DNA of 10,828 nucleotides, from the NCBI GenBank assembly GCA_001828545.1, contig MHYW01000030.1, positions 1-10,828 on the forward strand, written 5' to 3'. Made by a program: the position numbers and the translations under genes. The notes below the pieces were generated by a model. That model made no database searches. It saw nothing but the letters and a program-made list of their open reading frames with translations, and was not told the DNA's origin. The stretch's first letter is position 1. Every line of letters begins with the position of its first letter. Below, one piece after another: positions 1 to 6,356 of this stretch. The stretch is from Planctomycetes bacterium RIFCSPHIGHO2_12_FULL_52_36. Lineage in GTDB: Bacteria; Planctomycetota; Brocadiia; Brocadiales; Bathyanammoxibiaceae.

Positions 1-158
1 CCTCCACGCTTGTGACCCTCTTTGTAATTCCTATTATCTACCACACGGTAAAAAGGTGGCAACTTTTGAGGCCCCACAGGCCCAAAAAGGTCAAGATAAG
101 AAAACCTGGAAGGGGATGGTTCTGGAAGAAGAGGCTGGGGGAGAGTCCCCTGCCGTGA
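1..158 (+). CDS. RND-family efflux transporter, C-terminal fragment (5' truncated by window)
   Basis: An open frame runs from the window edge (first full codon at base 3) to TGA at 156-158, giving the last 51 residues of a protein. It begins STLVTLFVIPIIYHTV, which matches the end of the last transmembrane helix of RND pumps (AcrB/CzcA/CusA superfamily), where an S-T-L-x-T-L-x-V-x-P-x-x-Y pattern is typical. A strongly basic cytoplasmic tail rich in Lys, Arg and Trp follows. RND pumps are inner-membrane proton antiporters that form tripartite export systems with a periplasmic adaptor and an outer-membrane channel. The substrate (drug or metal) cannot be told from this piece. The call rests on one helix motif, so it is a family-level assignment only. 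Confidence 0.7.
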   Translation, partial: STLVTLFVIPIIYHTVKRWQLLRPHRPKKVKIRKPGRGWFWKKRLGESPLP

Positions 159-162
159 ATCC

Positions 163-191
163 TTGACAGTATAAGGGCGTTATAGGATAAT
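163..191 (+). promoter_or_regulatory. Sigma-70-type promoter for the DUF262-HNH gene
   Basis: A perfect -35 box TTGACA (163-168) is followed after 17 bases by GATAAT (186-191), one mismatch from the -10 consensus. The start codon lies about 40 bases downstream of the expected transcription start. The box begins directly after the stop codon of the transporter fragment, so the next gene appears to have its own promoter. Confidence 0.65.
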
Positions 192-238
192 TGCGTGCGG
201 TAGTAAGTGTTCTATATTGTAATTAAAGGGGAAATGGT

Positions 239-1624
239 ATGAAGTGTCGTCAAATGACGATTGGAGAGCTTAGGGACACGTATAAGAATGGGCAGATAAA
301 TCTTGCCCCACCATATCAAAGGAAACCCGTATGGAAAACAAAGCAAAGGCTGTTATTATTATCCTCTCTGTTCAATGGCATTCCAATACCAGCACTAATT
401 TTTCATAAACAATTCCACACTGGAACACTTAAAGAAATCTATGATGTATTAGACGGCAAGCAACGCATTGAAACGATTCTCCATTTTATTGAATTAAAAA
501 AAATTAGGGACGAGGGGCGACTATGGGTGGAATTTATCAACCCACATACAAATAAAAGAGACTACTTATTCTACCATCAGCTTGATAACAAAAAAGTTAA
601 CAAAGAATATGAAAATATATTAGAAAAATTTTGGACTTATAAATTACCAATTATTGAGTATGAGGGAGACCTATCAGATTTTTTTGGAAATAATGTTGCT
701 TCTAAAGAAGTCTTTGTAAGAGTTAATTCAACGGGGTCCCCACTAAAGAAGCACGAAATTAGACATGCAAAATGTGCGGGCTTATTCTTTAAACTTGGCG
801 ATATGTTAGAAGAAAAATATATGAACCTGTTTGTGAACCAGTGGAGAGTTTGTTCAAGTACAGATACAAAGCGATACTTACTACATGAATTTATATTAGA
901 GTTATGTGTAGCGATTCATTTAAATATATATTCCGATCGAAGAAAAAAGTTGGATGAATTGTTATCTCAATATAAATGGACCGGTAGAGAAATAGTATTT
1001 GTACGAAAGGGATTTAATAAAATAATTCGTTGTGTCAAGGATATATTCCCCAATGATTCGATTAAGTATACAAGGTTCAAAAATAAATCGGATTTTTATT
1101 CACTTTTTGTGGTATTACTCCAGTTGCTAAACAAGGGGTACGTGTTGGATAGTAGAAAGGATAATAGGATTATCGGAAAATTCCTTTCAGAATTTTCTAA
1201 ACAGATACAGAGGCTAGACCCAAAGGTTAAAAAATTCGTTATTCCCAACTTGCCGGAATCGGAGCAGAAATTGCTTCCGTATATCATTTCTACAAGACAA
1301 GCTACCGACAGTCTTAGAAATAGAGAAACTAGGCACAAATATTTGATGTCTGTTCTAAAAGAGGGTTTTATATTAAAAACCAAAGATAATACAAGAATTT
1401 TTGACTCTAGTGTAAAAGACCTTTTATGGCTTTTACAAAAACAAAACAAACCAAGATGTCCTAACCCTACATGCAATGAAAAGTGCAAAAAATATTTAAC
1501 TTATGACGATGCTCAGGTAGATCACAAATACCCATGGAGTAAAGGTGGTCGCACTACATTAGAAAACGCTCGCTTGATATGCTCAAGCTGTAACAGCAGT
1601 AAAGGCAATAGGCAATTAGTTTAG
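239..1624 (+). CDS. DUF262 domain protein with C-terminal HNH nuclease domain (GmrSD-like defence protein)
   Basis: The 461-residue protein joins an N-terminal DUF262 (GmrS/ParB-like) domain to a C-terminal HNH nuclease. DUF262 marks are YQR (26-28) before a conserved VW, GIPIP (47-51), DGKQR (72-76, the nucleotide-handling DGQQR motif) and FVRVNSTG (159-166). The HNH part spans about 407-459: Cys407 and Cys412/416, DH at 428-429, Asn443, and a CxxC pair at 448/451 followed by Asn. Proteins of this design include type IV restriction enzymes such as GmrSD, which cut modified phage DNA, but many family members are uncharacterised, so modification-dependent cleavage is inference. The start ATG has an AAAGGGGA ribosome site six bases upstream. 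The gene is visibly AT-richer than the dnaX or rpoN region, suggesting horizontal acquisition. No methylase or partner gene is nearby. Confidence 0.88.
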   Translation: MKCRQMTIGELRDTYKNGQINLAPPYQRKPVWKTKQRLLLLSSLFNGIPIPALIFHKQFHTGTLKEIYDVLDGKQRIETILHFIELKKIRDEGRLWVEFINPHTNKRDYLFYHQLDNKKVNKEYENILEKFWTYKLPIIEYEGDLSDFFGNNVASKEVFVRVNSTGSPLKKHEIRHAKCAGLFFKLGDMLEEKYMNLFVNQWRVCSSTDTKRYLLHEFILELCVAIHLNIYSDRRKKLDELLSQYKWTGREIVFVRKGFNKIIRCVKDIFPNDSIKYTRFKNKSDFYSLFVVLLQLLNKGYVLDSRKDNRIIGKFLSEFSKQIQRLDPKVKKFVIPNLPESEQKLLPYIISTRQATDSLRNRETRHKYLMSVLKEGFILKTKDNTRIFDSSVKDLLWLLQKQNKPRCPNPTCNEKCKKYLTYDDAQVDHKYPWSKGGRTTLENARLICSSCNSSKGNRQLV

Positions 1625-1625
1625 A

Positions 1626-1804
1626 GTAGAAATAGATGGAAAAGACTCACCGCAATATTTAGTAAACAAGCGTGGTCAAAAGACTGCTGTTGTCATACTA
1701 ATGGAAGAGTATGAAGAACTCTTAGAAGACCTTAACGCAGGGATAAACCAACAATACTCTTTAGTGAGCCAAAGAAACGCTTAAAAGCCGATGGCCTCTT
1801 ATGA
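1626..1804 (+). pseudogene. Decayed Phd/YefM-type antitoxin remnant
   Basis: A frame without a usable start codon, running from 1626 to a TAA near 1783, encodes PQYLVNKRGQKTAVVI followed by a stretch containing EEYEELLEDL. This is the core pattern of Phd/YefM-fold antitoxins (x-V-x-K-x-G-x-x-x-A-V-V, then E-E-Y-E-x-L-L-E-D-L). The expected C-terminal end, KKRLKADGLL and stop, is present in another frame at about 1772-1804. The part that should lie between them is too short, so a frameshift plus a small internal deletion is the simplest reading. A candidate original start, ATG at 1635, leads into a third frame that stops quickly. The remnant sits between the DUF262-HNH gene and an intact toxin-antitoxin pair. 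It is probably inactive; the antitoxin assignment rests on motif memory. Confidence 0.7.
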
Positions 1805-1827
1805 AGTTGGACAGAAAGGGAGTTGAT

Positions 1828-2016
1828 ATGATTATCACCAAACAGCAAGTCCTTGAGATAGTAGAAGACTTACCTGAAGAGGTAGATGTTGATGAGGTTA
1901 TATATCGTCTCTACCTCAGGCAGAAATTAGAAATTGCTGAAGAAGATATCCGTGAAGGGAGGACCGTTCCACACGAGGAAGTAGTTAAGGAGACCTCTAA
2001 GTGGTTCAAAAAATAA
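1828..2016 (+). CDS. Small antitoxin of a ParE-type toxin-antitoxin pair
   Basis: This 62-residue acidic, helix-rich protein has the segment YRLYLRQKLEIAEEDI (residues 26-41) followed by a region containing EGRTVPHEEV. The pattern is common in small antitoxins encoded directly before ParE/RelE toxins. Such antitoxins bind and neutralise the toxin and usually repress their own operon. The ATG at 1828 was chosen over the in-frame ATG at 1801 because AAAGGGAG lies five bases before it and because the protein then starts MIITKQQVLE. The gene overlaps the toxin start by 16 bases, as expected for a coupled pair. No DNA-binding domain of a named class (RHH or HTH) can be recognised with certainty, so the antitoxin role is inferred mainly from size, charge and position. 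Confidence 0.82.
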   Translation: MIITKQQVLEIVEDLPEEVDVDEVIYRLYLRQKLEIAEEDIREGRTVPHEEVVKETSKWFKK

Positions 2017-2303
2017 AATGGACGTTACGAGCACTTGATGATTTACGTAACATTTATGAATATATAGCTAAGGATTCAAGGCGGTACGCCCAAATACAGG
2101 TGGAGAATATTCAAAACGCCGTCTCCAATCTTGCTAACTTTCCGCTTATGGGGCATAAAATACCTGAGTTCCCACACCTACCACACCGTGAAATTTCGGT
2201 TGGTAGTTATCGTATTATTTACAGATTTGAGGAGAAAGAAAGTCAGATATTAGTAATGTCCGTAATCCATGGACGAAGGGTGCTTAAGGGGCCTCTCGGC
2301 TAA
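2001..2303 (+). CDS. ParE/RelE-superfamily toxin
   Basis: The 100-residue basic protein follows the ParE pattern closely. It has an N-terminal strand and helix (WTLRALDDLRNIYEYIAKD), a second helix with QIQVENIQNAVSNLANFP, the turn GHKIPEF, then REISVGSYRIIYRF and the final strand VMSVIHGRR. ParE toxins inhibit DNA gyrase, whereas RelE relatives cut mRNA at the ribosome. The sequence looks ParE-like, but the target is not proved. Translation starts at GTG 2001, with AAGGAG at 1987-1992 inside the antitoxin gene. Toxin synthesis is therefore likely coupled to antitoxin translation. Confidence 0.92.
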   Translation: MVQKIKWTLRALDDLRNIYEYIAKDSRRYAQIQVENIQNAVSNLANFPLMGHKIPEFPHLPHREISVGSYRIIYRFEEKESQILVMSVIHGRRVLKGPLG

Positions 2304-2347
2304 GAGTGAGGGGGCTGGCAATGAAAATAATGAGATAGATTAAAACT

Positions 2348-2515
2348 ATGAAGAAATACGTTTTCATCCCCTTCAGTTTAGTCTTCCCACTATCCCTTGG
2401 CTGTATGTGCATGATGCCGATGGTGCATAGAGGTCATGAGCACGAACCACAGGGACAAGTAACCTCTGCGCCCTGCCAGTGTGACTGCGTGGAGAAAGGA
2501 GGGGAGTGCCGCTGA
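2348..2515 (+). CDS. Small Cys/Met/His-rich lipoprotein
   Basis: This is a 55-codon frame. It begins with MKK, a hydrophobic stretch, and a lipobox ending L-S-L-G-C with Cys19 as the predicted lipidated residue, so it reads as a type II signal peptide. The predicted mature part of 37 residues is unusual. It opens CMCMMPM, continues with His27, His30 and His32, and ends with Cys43, Cys45, Cys47 and Cys54. Such clustering of Cys, Met and His suggests binding of a soft metal such as copper, or zinc, on the periplasmic side of a membrane; this is inference. No family is recognised. The ribosome site is weak, with only GAGA further upstream. A link to the truncated RND pump upstream is possible, since metal pumps often travel with small metal-binding proteins, but about 2.2 kb separates them. 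Confidence 0.68.
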   Translation: MKKYVFIPFSLVFPLSLGCMCMMPMVHRGHEHEPQGQVTSAPCQCDCVEKGGECR

Positions 2516-2778
2516 TTTAACATTGTCATAATTTTATCAGTTTGAAGTGCTTATGTCAAAAGGACTGTGCCAGGCAAGTTTTCAATCAAGTGTGGTTGAA
2601 TGGATAAGAGTACATTGTATAGGGAAAGGCCAGGGGGCAGGTAAGGGGGCTTTGCCCCTCATGCCAAAGCCAGGGACCAGGGATTAGGGAAAAAGATTGC
2701 TGGTCCCTAACCCCCGACCCCTGTGTTGTCGTCACTTTCGCAGAGGTCCCAACTCCTTAAGATGACTAAAGTCGCAGA
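2516..2778. other. Intergenic stretch between the lipoprotein and protease genes
   Basis: About 340 bases separate the two genes. The first part (2516-2640) is plain AT-rich spacer with no gene I can support. From 2640 it turns G-rich, with a short GGGGC-TTT-GCCCC hairpin (2646-2658), and then holds a paired heptamer array (listed separately). A candidate promoter follows near 2779. Confidence 0.6.
2670..2721. repeat. Inverted pair of heptanucleotide arrays (array A)
   Basis: The left arm reads CCAGGGA, CCAGGGA, TTAGGGA (2670-2690). The right arm reads TGGTCCC, TAACCCC, CGACCCC (2701-2721). Both have an exact 7-base period and the arms are roughly inverted copies. A perfect 9-base inverted pair, AGGGACCAG (2672-2680) with CTGGTCCCT (2700-2708), leaves a 19-base loop, so a stem-loop can form in DNA or RNA. 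No T-run follows, so it is not a standard intrinsic terminator. Confidence 0.7.
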
Positions 2779-2807
2779 TTGACTTTTGATAAGAAATAAC
2801 CTACATT
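2779..2807 (+). promoter_or_regulatory. Possible sigma-70-type promoter of the protease-TPR gene
   Basis: TTGACT (2779-2784) and TACATT (2802-2807) are separated by 17 bases. They match the -35 consensus in five and the -10 consensus in four positions. The GTG start is about 47 bases further on. It is plausible only, since such pairs occur by chance in AT-rich spacers. Confidence 0.4.
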
Positions 2808-2853
2808 TACCAAGACCCTTGTCTGCCATTCAGGGCCTCTAAGGAGATATGCA

Positions 2854-5800
2854 GTGACCAAAACAATATCAGCCGGTCTACTCCCCGCCCTCTTTCTTAC
2901 ACTTTCCGCCATTCTATGCCCCGTTATTGTGCCTCTCCTATTCCTGCCGTCTGTGGGACATGCAGGGATATTTAGCAAGGAGAAAAAGCATGAGGAGATA
3001 GCAAAGAGATATGGTGTGGCCATGGTCTTGATAACTCCCTCCGATAAAGATGGTAAGGCGCTTGGTGCGGGGAATGGATTCATAGTTGACCCAAGTGGCA
3101 TTGTGGTCACCAATTACCACTGTATAAAGGGCGCCACTACTGCCTGGGTGAAACTCACTAACGAAGCACACTACCAGGTGGAAGGGGTACTGGGTATTGA
3201 CCGGGAACGGGACATTGCGGTCTTGAAGGCAAAGGCCAAGAACCTCCCAAGTGCACCCATCGGAGACTCAGACAAACTATCGTGGGGAGAGCGTGTAGTA
3301 GCCATTAGTAATTCCCAGGGCCAGGAGAATGCTATATCAGAGGGGATAATAAGTACCCTAAAAGGTGTTGGAGGCACTATACAATTTACGTCCCGAACTT
3401 CTCCTGGTTCTAGCGGCGGGCCGGTCTTTAATACAAAGGGCCAGGTGGTAGGTATAATTACCTCTTTTGCCAAAGAAGGGCAGAACCTTAACCTGGTAGT
3501 GCCTATAAACCTCGTAAAGCCACTCCTGAAGGGAAGACTAGTCGCCTTAGTGGAGATTGCCAAAGAGGCAGAAGGCGAGCCTGATTTAAGGATAAGCGAA
3601 TTGCAGGAGGCCGTAAGGCTAAGGCCCGGCGACGTAGAGGCCCACTTCAACCTTGGTATGGAGTATAACGAAGAGGGTCAGTATGACCTGGCGATAAGTG
3701 AATTCCAGGAGGCCGTAAGGCTAGGGCCTGATTTGGCAAAGGCCCACCTCTTCCTCGGTATGGCGTACGGAGGAAAGGGCCTGAACGACCTGCAAATAAG
3801 TGAATCCCAGGAGGCCCTAAGGCTAAGGCCCGACTTTGCAGAGGCCCACCTCAGCCTCGGAGTAGCATACAGCATAAAAGGACAGGATGACCTGGCAATA
3901 AGAGAGTACCAGGAGGCTGTAAGACTAAAACCAGATTACGCAGAGGCCCACCATTTCCTCGGCGCAACGTATAACGATAAGGGACAATATGACCTTGCAG
4001 TAAACGAACTCCAGGAGGCCATAAGACTGCAACCTGAGTATACGGGAGCCCACTATAACCTTGGCGTAGCGTACAACGGGAAGGGCCAGCACGACCTGGC
4101 AATAAATGAACTGCAGGAGGCATTGAGGATTGAGCCCGATTACACGGAGGCCAGTGAACTATTGGACAAACTCCGTCAGTGGCGGGGAGGACAAGTCCCC
4201 TCAGCCGGCACTCCCCAGCCTCCTACTTCAACAGGAAAAGACACGGCCACTGAGGTCAAACGCCATCTTGAAAAGGGTTCCTCCTTCCTGCAAGAGGAGA
4301 AACCCGATTCAGCAATAAGCGAGTACCAGGAGGCCATTAGACTAAGGCCCGACTTTGCAGAGGCCCATCTTGGCCTCGGTGCGGCATACGGCATGAAGGG
4401 ACTGCATGACCTGGAGATAAGGCAGTACGAGGAGGCCCTAAGGCTAAGGCCCGATTATCCAGAGGCCCACTTTGCCCTCGGCTCCGTGTACAGAGAACAG
4501 GGCCAGCACGACCTGGCAATAGGGCAGTACGGGGAGGCCATAAAATTAAAACCCGATTATGCAGAGGCCCACTTTGGTCTTGGCGTAGCGTACGGCAAGA
4601 AGGGCCTATATGACCTGGCCATAAGAGAGTTTGAGGAGACCGTAAAGCTAAAGCCAGATGACGCAGACGCCCACTACAACCTTGGTGCAGCGTATGGGAT
4701 AAAGGGCCAGTATGACCTGGCAGAAAGGCAGTTTGGGGAGACCCTCAGACTAAGGCCCGATTACGAAGAGGCACAAAAGGCGTTGTATAAGCTCTACAAA
4801 TTGAGTAAGACGCAAGGACCTTCGGCCAGCGCTCCCCAGCCATCCATTACAACAAGGGAAGATGTGGATGCCGCAGTTGAACGCCATCTTAGTCTAGGGG
4901 TTTCTTTCCTGCAAGAGGAACAGCCCGATTCAGCGATAAGCGAATATCAAGAGGCCATCAGACTTAAGCCCGATAACGCAGAGGCCCATCTTGGCCTCGG
5001 TGCGGCATACAGCATGAAGGGACTGCATGACCTGGAGATAAGGCAGTATGAGGAGGCCCTAAGGCTAAGGCCCGACTTTGCAGAGGCCCACTTTGCCCTC
5101 GGCTCCGTGTACAAAGAACAGGGCCAGCACGACCTGGCAATAGGGCAGTACGGGGAGGCCATAAAACTAAAACCCGATTATGCAGAGGCCCACCGTGGTC
5201 TTGGCGTAGCGTACAGCACGAAGGGCCTATATGACCTGGCCATAAGAGAGTTTGAGGAGACCGTAAAGCTAAAGCCAGACGATGCAGGCGCCCACTACAA
5301 CCTTGGTATAGCGTATGGGATAAAGGGCCAGTATGACCTGGCAGAAAGGCAGTTTGAGGAGACCCTCAGACTAAGGCCCGATCATGAAGAGGCCCGTAGC
5401 ATACTAAATGAACTCTACAAATCAAAGCATGAACGTTCTGGCATTACTCCACAGTCACCCATCCCAATGGAGGAAGACAAGGGTGCCGAGGCCCAACTCC
5501 ATCTTGAAAGGGGACTGGCTTTACTAAAAAAGGTAATGCCTGGTTACGACGTATCAGCACTTGACCCGGCAATAAGTGAATTCAAGGAGGCCGTCAGGCT
5601 AAAGCCAGACCTTGTGGAGGCCCACTACAACCTTGGCTGGGCGTACGGCATCAAGGGCCAGGATGACCTGAAAATAAGCGAATTTGAGGAGGCCGTCAGG
5701 CTTAGACCTAATGACGCAGAGGCCTACCGTAACCTGGGTGCGGCCCTGAATATGTCAGGCAGGAAAGTAGATGCCATCGTCTCCTACAACAAGGCACTGG

Positions 5801-6021
5801 CAATCAACCCGGGGTACGCCAAGGCGTGGTACGAAGAGGGCAGTATACTGGAAGACATGGACGGGTACGAGGAGGCCATCACCTGCTGTGACAAGGCGCT
5901 GGCGGTTAACCCGAAGTATACCAGTGCCTGGAGTCTCAAGGCACGGTGCCTGGACAGGCTTGGCAGGCACCAGGAGGCCATCCTATGCCATGAGAGGGCA
6001 CGTAATTCTTTTGGACGTTGA
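2854..6021 (+). CDS. Exported trypsin-like (S1C/HtrA-type) serine protease fused to about 20 TPR repeats
   Basis: The 1055-residue protein starts at GTG 2854, with AAGGAG seven bases upstream. A signal peptide (residues 1-37, cleavage after GHA) implies export. Residues about 50-228 form a trypsin-fold domain with the complete triad: His89 in TNYH, Asp120 in RERDIAVL, Ser187 in GSSGGP. The order and motifs match HtrA/DegP-type S1C proteases. The usual PDZ domain is missing. Instead, from about 240 to the end there are about 20 tetratricopeptide repeats of 34 residues (pattern D-L-A-I-x-x-x-x-E-A-x-x-L-x-P-D-x-x-E-A-H-x-x-L-G-x-A-Y). They fall into four blocks separated by Pro/Ser/Thr-rich linkers near 446-466, 652-674 and 859-880. 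TPRs build superhelical binding surfaces, so the likely role is a periplasmic or envelope protease or scaffold that recruits partners through the TPRs. Substrates are unknown. The two middle blocks are recent duplicates. Confidence 0.92.
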   Translation: MTKTISAGLLPALFLTLSAILCPVIVPLLFLPSVGHAGIFSKEKKHEEIAKRYGVAMVLITPSDKDGKALGAGNGFIVDPSGIVVTNYHCIKGATTAWVKLTNEAHYQVEGVLGIDRERDIAVLKAKAKNLPSAPIGDSDKLSWGERVVAISNSQGQENAISEGIISTLKGVGGTIQFTSRTSPGSSGGPVFNTKGQVVGIITSFAKEGQNLNLVVPINLVKPLLKGRLVALVEIAKEAEGEPDLRISELQEAVRLRPGDVEAHFNLGMEYNEEGQYDLAISEFQEAVRLGPDLAKAHLFLGMAYGGKGLNDLQISESQEALRLRPDFAEAHLSLGVAYSIKGQDDLAIREYQEAVRLKPDYAEAHHFLGATYNDKGQYDLAVNELQEAIRLQPEYTGAHYNLGVAYNGKGQHDLAINELQEALRIEPDYTEASELLDKLRQWRGGQVPSAGTPQPPTSTGKDTATEVKRHLEKGSSFLQEEKPDSAISEYQEAIRLRPDFAEAHLGLGAAYGMKGLHDLEIRQYEEALRLRPDYPEAHFALGSVYREQGQHDLAIGQYGEAIKLKPDYAEAHFGLGVAYGKKGLYDLAIREFEETVKLKPDDADAHYNLGAAYGIKGQYDLAERQFGETLRLRPDYEEAQKALYKLYKLSKTQGPSASAPQPSITTREDVDAAVERHLSLGVSFLQEEQPDSAISEYQEAIRLKPDNAEAHLGLGAAYSMKGLHDLEIRQYEEALRLRPDFAEAHFALGSVYKEQGQHDLAIGQYGEAIKLKPDYAEAHRGLGVAYSTKGLYDLAIREFEETVKLKPDDAGAHYNLGIAYGIKGQYDLAERQFEETLRLRPDHEEARSILNELYKSKHERSGITPQSPIPMEEDKGAEAQLHLERGLALLKKVMPGYDVSALDPAISEFKEAVRLKPDLVEAHYNLGWAYGIKGQDDLKISEFEEAVRLRPNDAEAYRNLGAALNMSGRKVDAIVSYNKALAINPGYAKAWYEEGSILEDMDGYEEAITCCDKALAVNPKYTSAWSLKARCLDRLGRHQEAILCHERARNSFGR
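4191..5432 (+). repeat. Tandem duplication of a 621-base five-TPR module inside the protease gene
   Basis: Two consecutive units of 621 bases (207 codons), about 4191-4811 and 4812-5432, each comprise a Pro-rich linker plus five TPRs. Landmarks recur at exactly this distance: CTCCCCAGCC at 4211 and 4832, CGCCATCTT at 4261 and 4882. The stretch 4371-4760 and its copy 4992-5381 differ at only some 20-25 positions by eye, including few silent changes, so the duplication is young or kept alike by gene conversion. A diverged further linker near 5447 begins the last block. Confidence 0.85.
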
Positions 6022-6197
6022 AATCTTATAACTCCACTAATACCTGGCCACTCCCAATATTCCCCTCTGCGTCAGATATTACTTGTTTTTAACTCACCTG
6101 TTAAATCAAGTGGTCCGCCTGAGGCAGATGGAATCCAGCCATTTACTTTTTTGAGAGGTATGTTATACAAAGAGGTGTTGAGTCAGTAGCCAGGGAA
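6022..6197. other. Gap between the convergent protease and rpoN genes (first part)
   Basis: The protease and rpoN genes converge here, with 333 bases between their stop codons. The first 175 bases show no gene and no clear intrinsic terminator; the small GCCT-G-AGGC hairpin near 6117 lacks a T-run. The rest of the gap is taken up by two paired heptamer arrays, listed separately. Confidence 0.55.
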
Positions 6198-6245
6198 AGA
6201 CTTTAGACTTTGGATTTTCTTTTTAGTCCATAGTCTATAGTCCAG
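6198..6245. repeat. Inverted pair of heptanucleotide arrays (array B)
   Basis: The left arm has AGACTTT, AGACTTT, GGATTTT (6198-6218). The right arm has AGTCCAT, AGTCTAT, AGTCCAG (6225-6245). The period is 7 in each arm. The arms pair imperfectly, with TAGACT against AGTCTA exact, around a T-rich loop. It could form a weak bidirectional hairpin between the convergent genes. Confidence 0.65.
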
Positions 6246-6285
6246 GGCCAGCTACTTGCTACAGTTAAAGGTGGTAGGGTAAGCA

Positions 6286-6356
6286 AGGTAACAGGTAACA
6301 GGCAACTGGTAAAGGCTTTCCCCTGTTACCTGTCTACTGTTTCCTGTATCCTGTTT
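6286..6356. repeat. Inverted pair of heptanucleotide arrays (array C) reaching the rpoN stop codon
   Basis: The left arm has AGGTAAC, AGGTAAC, AGGCAAC, TGGTAAA (6286-6313). The right arm has TGTTACC, TGTCTAC, TGTTTCC, TGTATCC and a partial unit (6324-6356). A perfect 11-base inverted pair, CAGGTAACAGG (6292-6302) with CCTGTTACCTG (6322-6332), has a 19-base loop. The last unit touches the rpoN stop codon, so the rpoN transcript would carry this hairpin just after its coding region, perhaps as a 3' end stabiliser or terminator (inference). Confidence 0.75.

Noticed and set aside
1096..1488. 130-codon minus-strand open frame inside the DUF262-HNH gene
   Set aside because: The plus strand carries recognisable DUF262 and HNH motifs throughout; the antisense product has none.
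1801..1827. Earlier ATG at 1801 as the antitoxin start
   Set aside because: It lacks a ribosome site and overlaps the end of the antitoxin remnant, whereas ATG 1828 has AAAGGGAG at proper spacing.
2646..2658. GGGGC-TTT-GCCCC hairpin considered as an intrinsic terminator of the lipoprotein gene
   Set aside because: The stem is short and no T-run follows on either strand.
2553..2687. Short frame of about 43 codons (starting MSKGLCQAS) on the plus strand
   Set aside because: It has no ribosome site, ends within array A, and shows no recognisable domain or signal.
3171..5162. Several minus-strand open frames across the TPR region
   Set aside because: They are antisense shadows created by the repeated, strongly biased codons of the protease-TPR gene.
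3600..6021. Regular repeats in this stretch considered as a CRISPR or satellite array
   Set aside because: The period of about 102 bases is the 34-codon TPR unit within one open frame, with codon-type divergence and no spacers.
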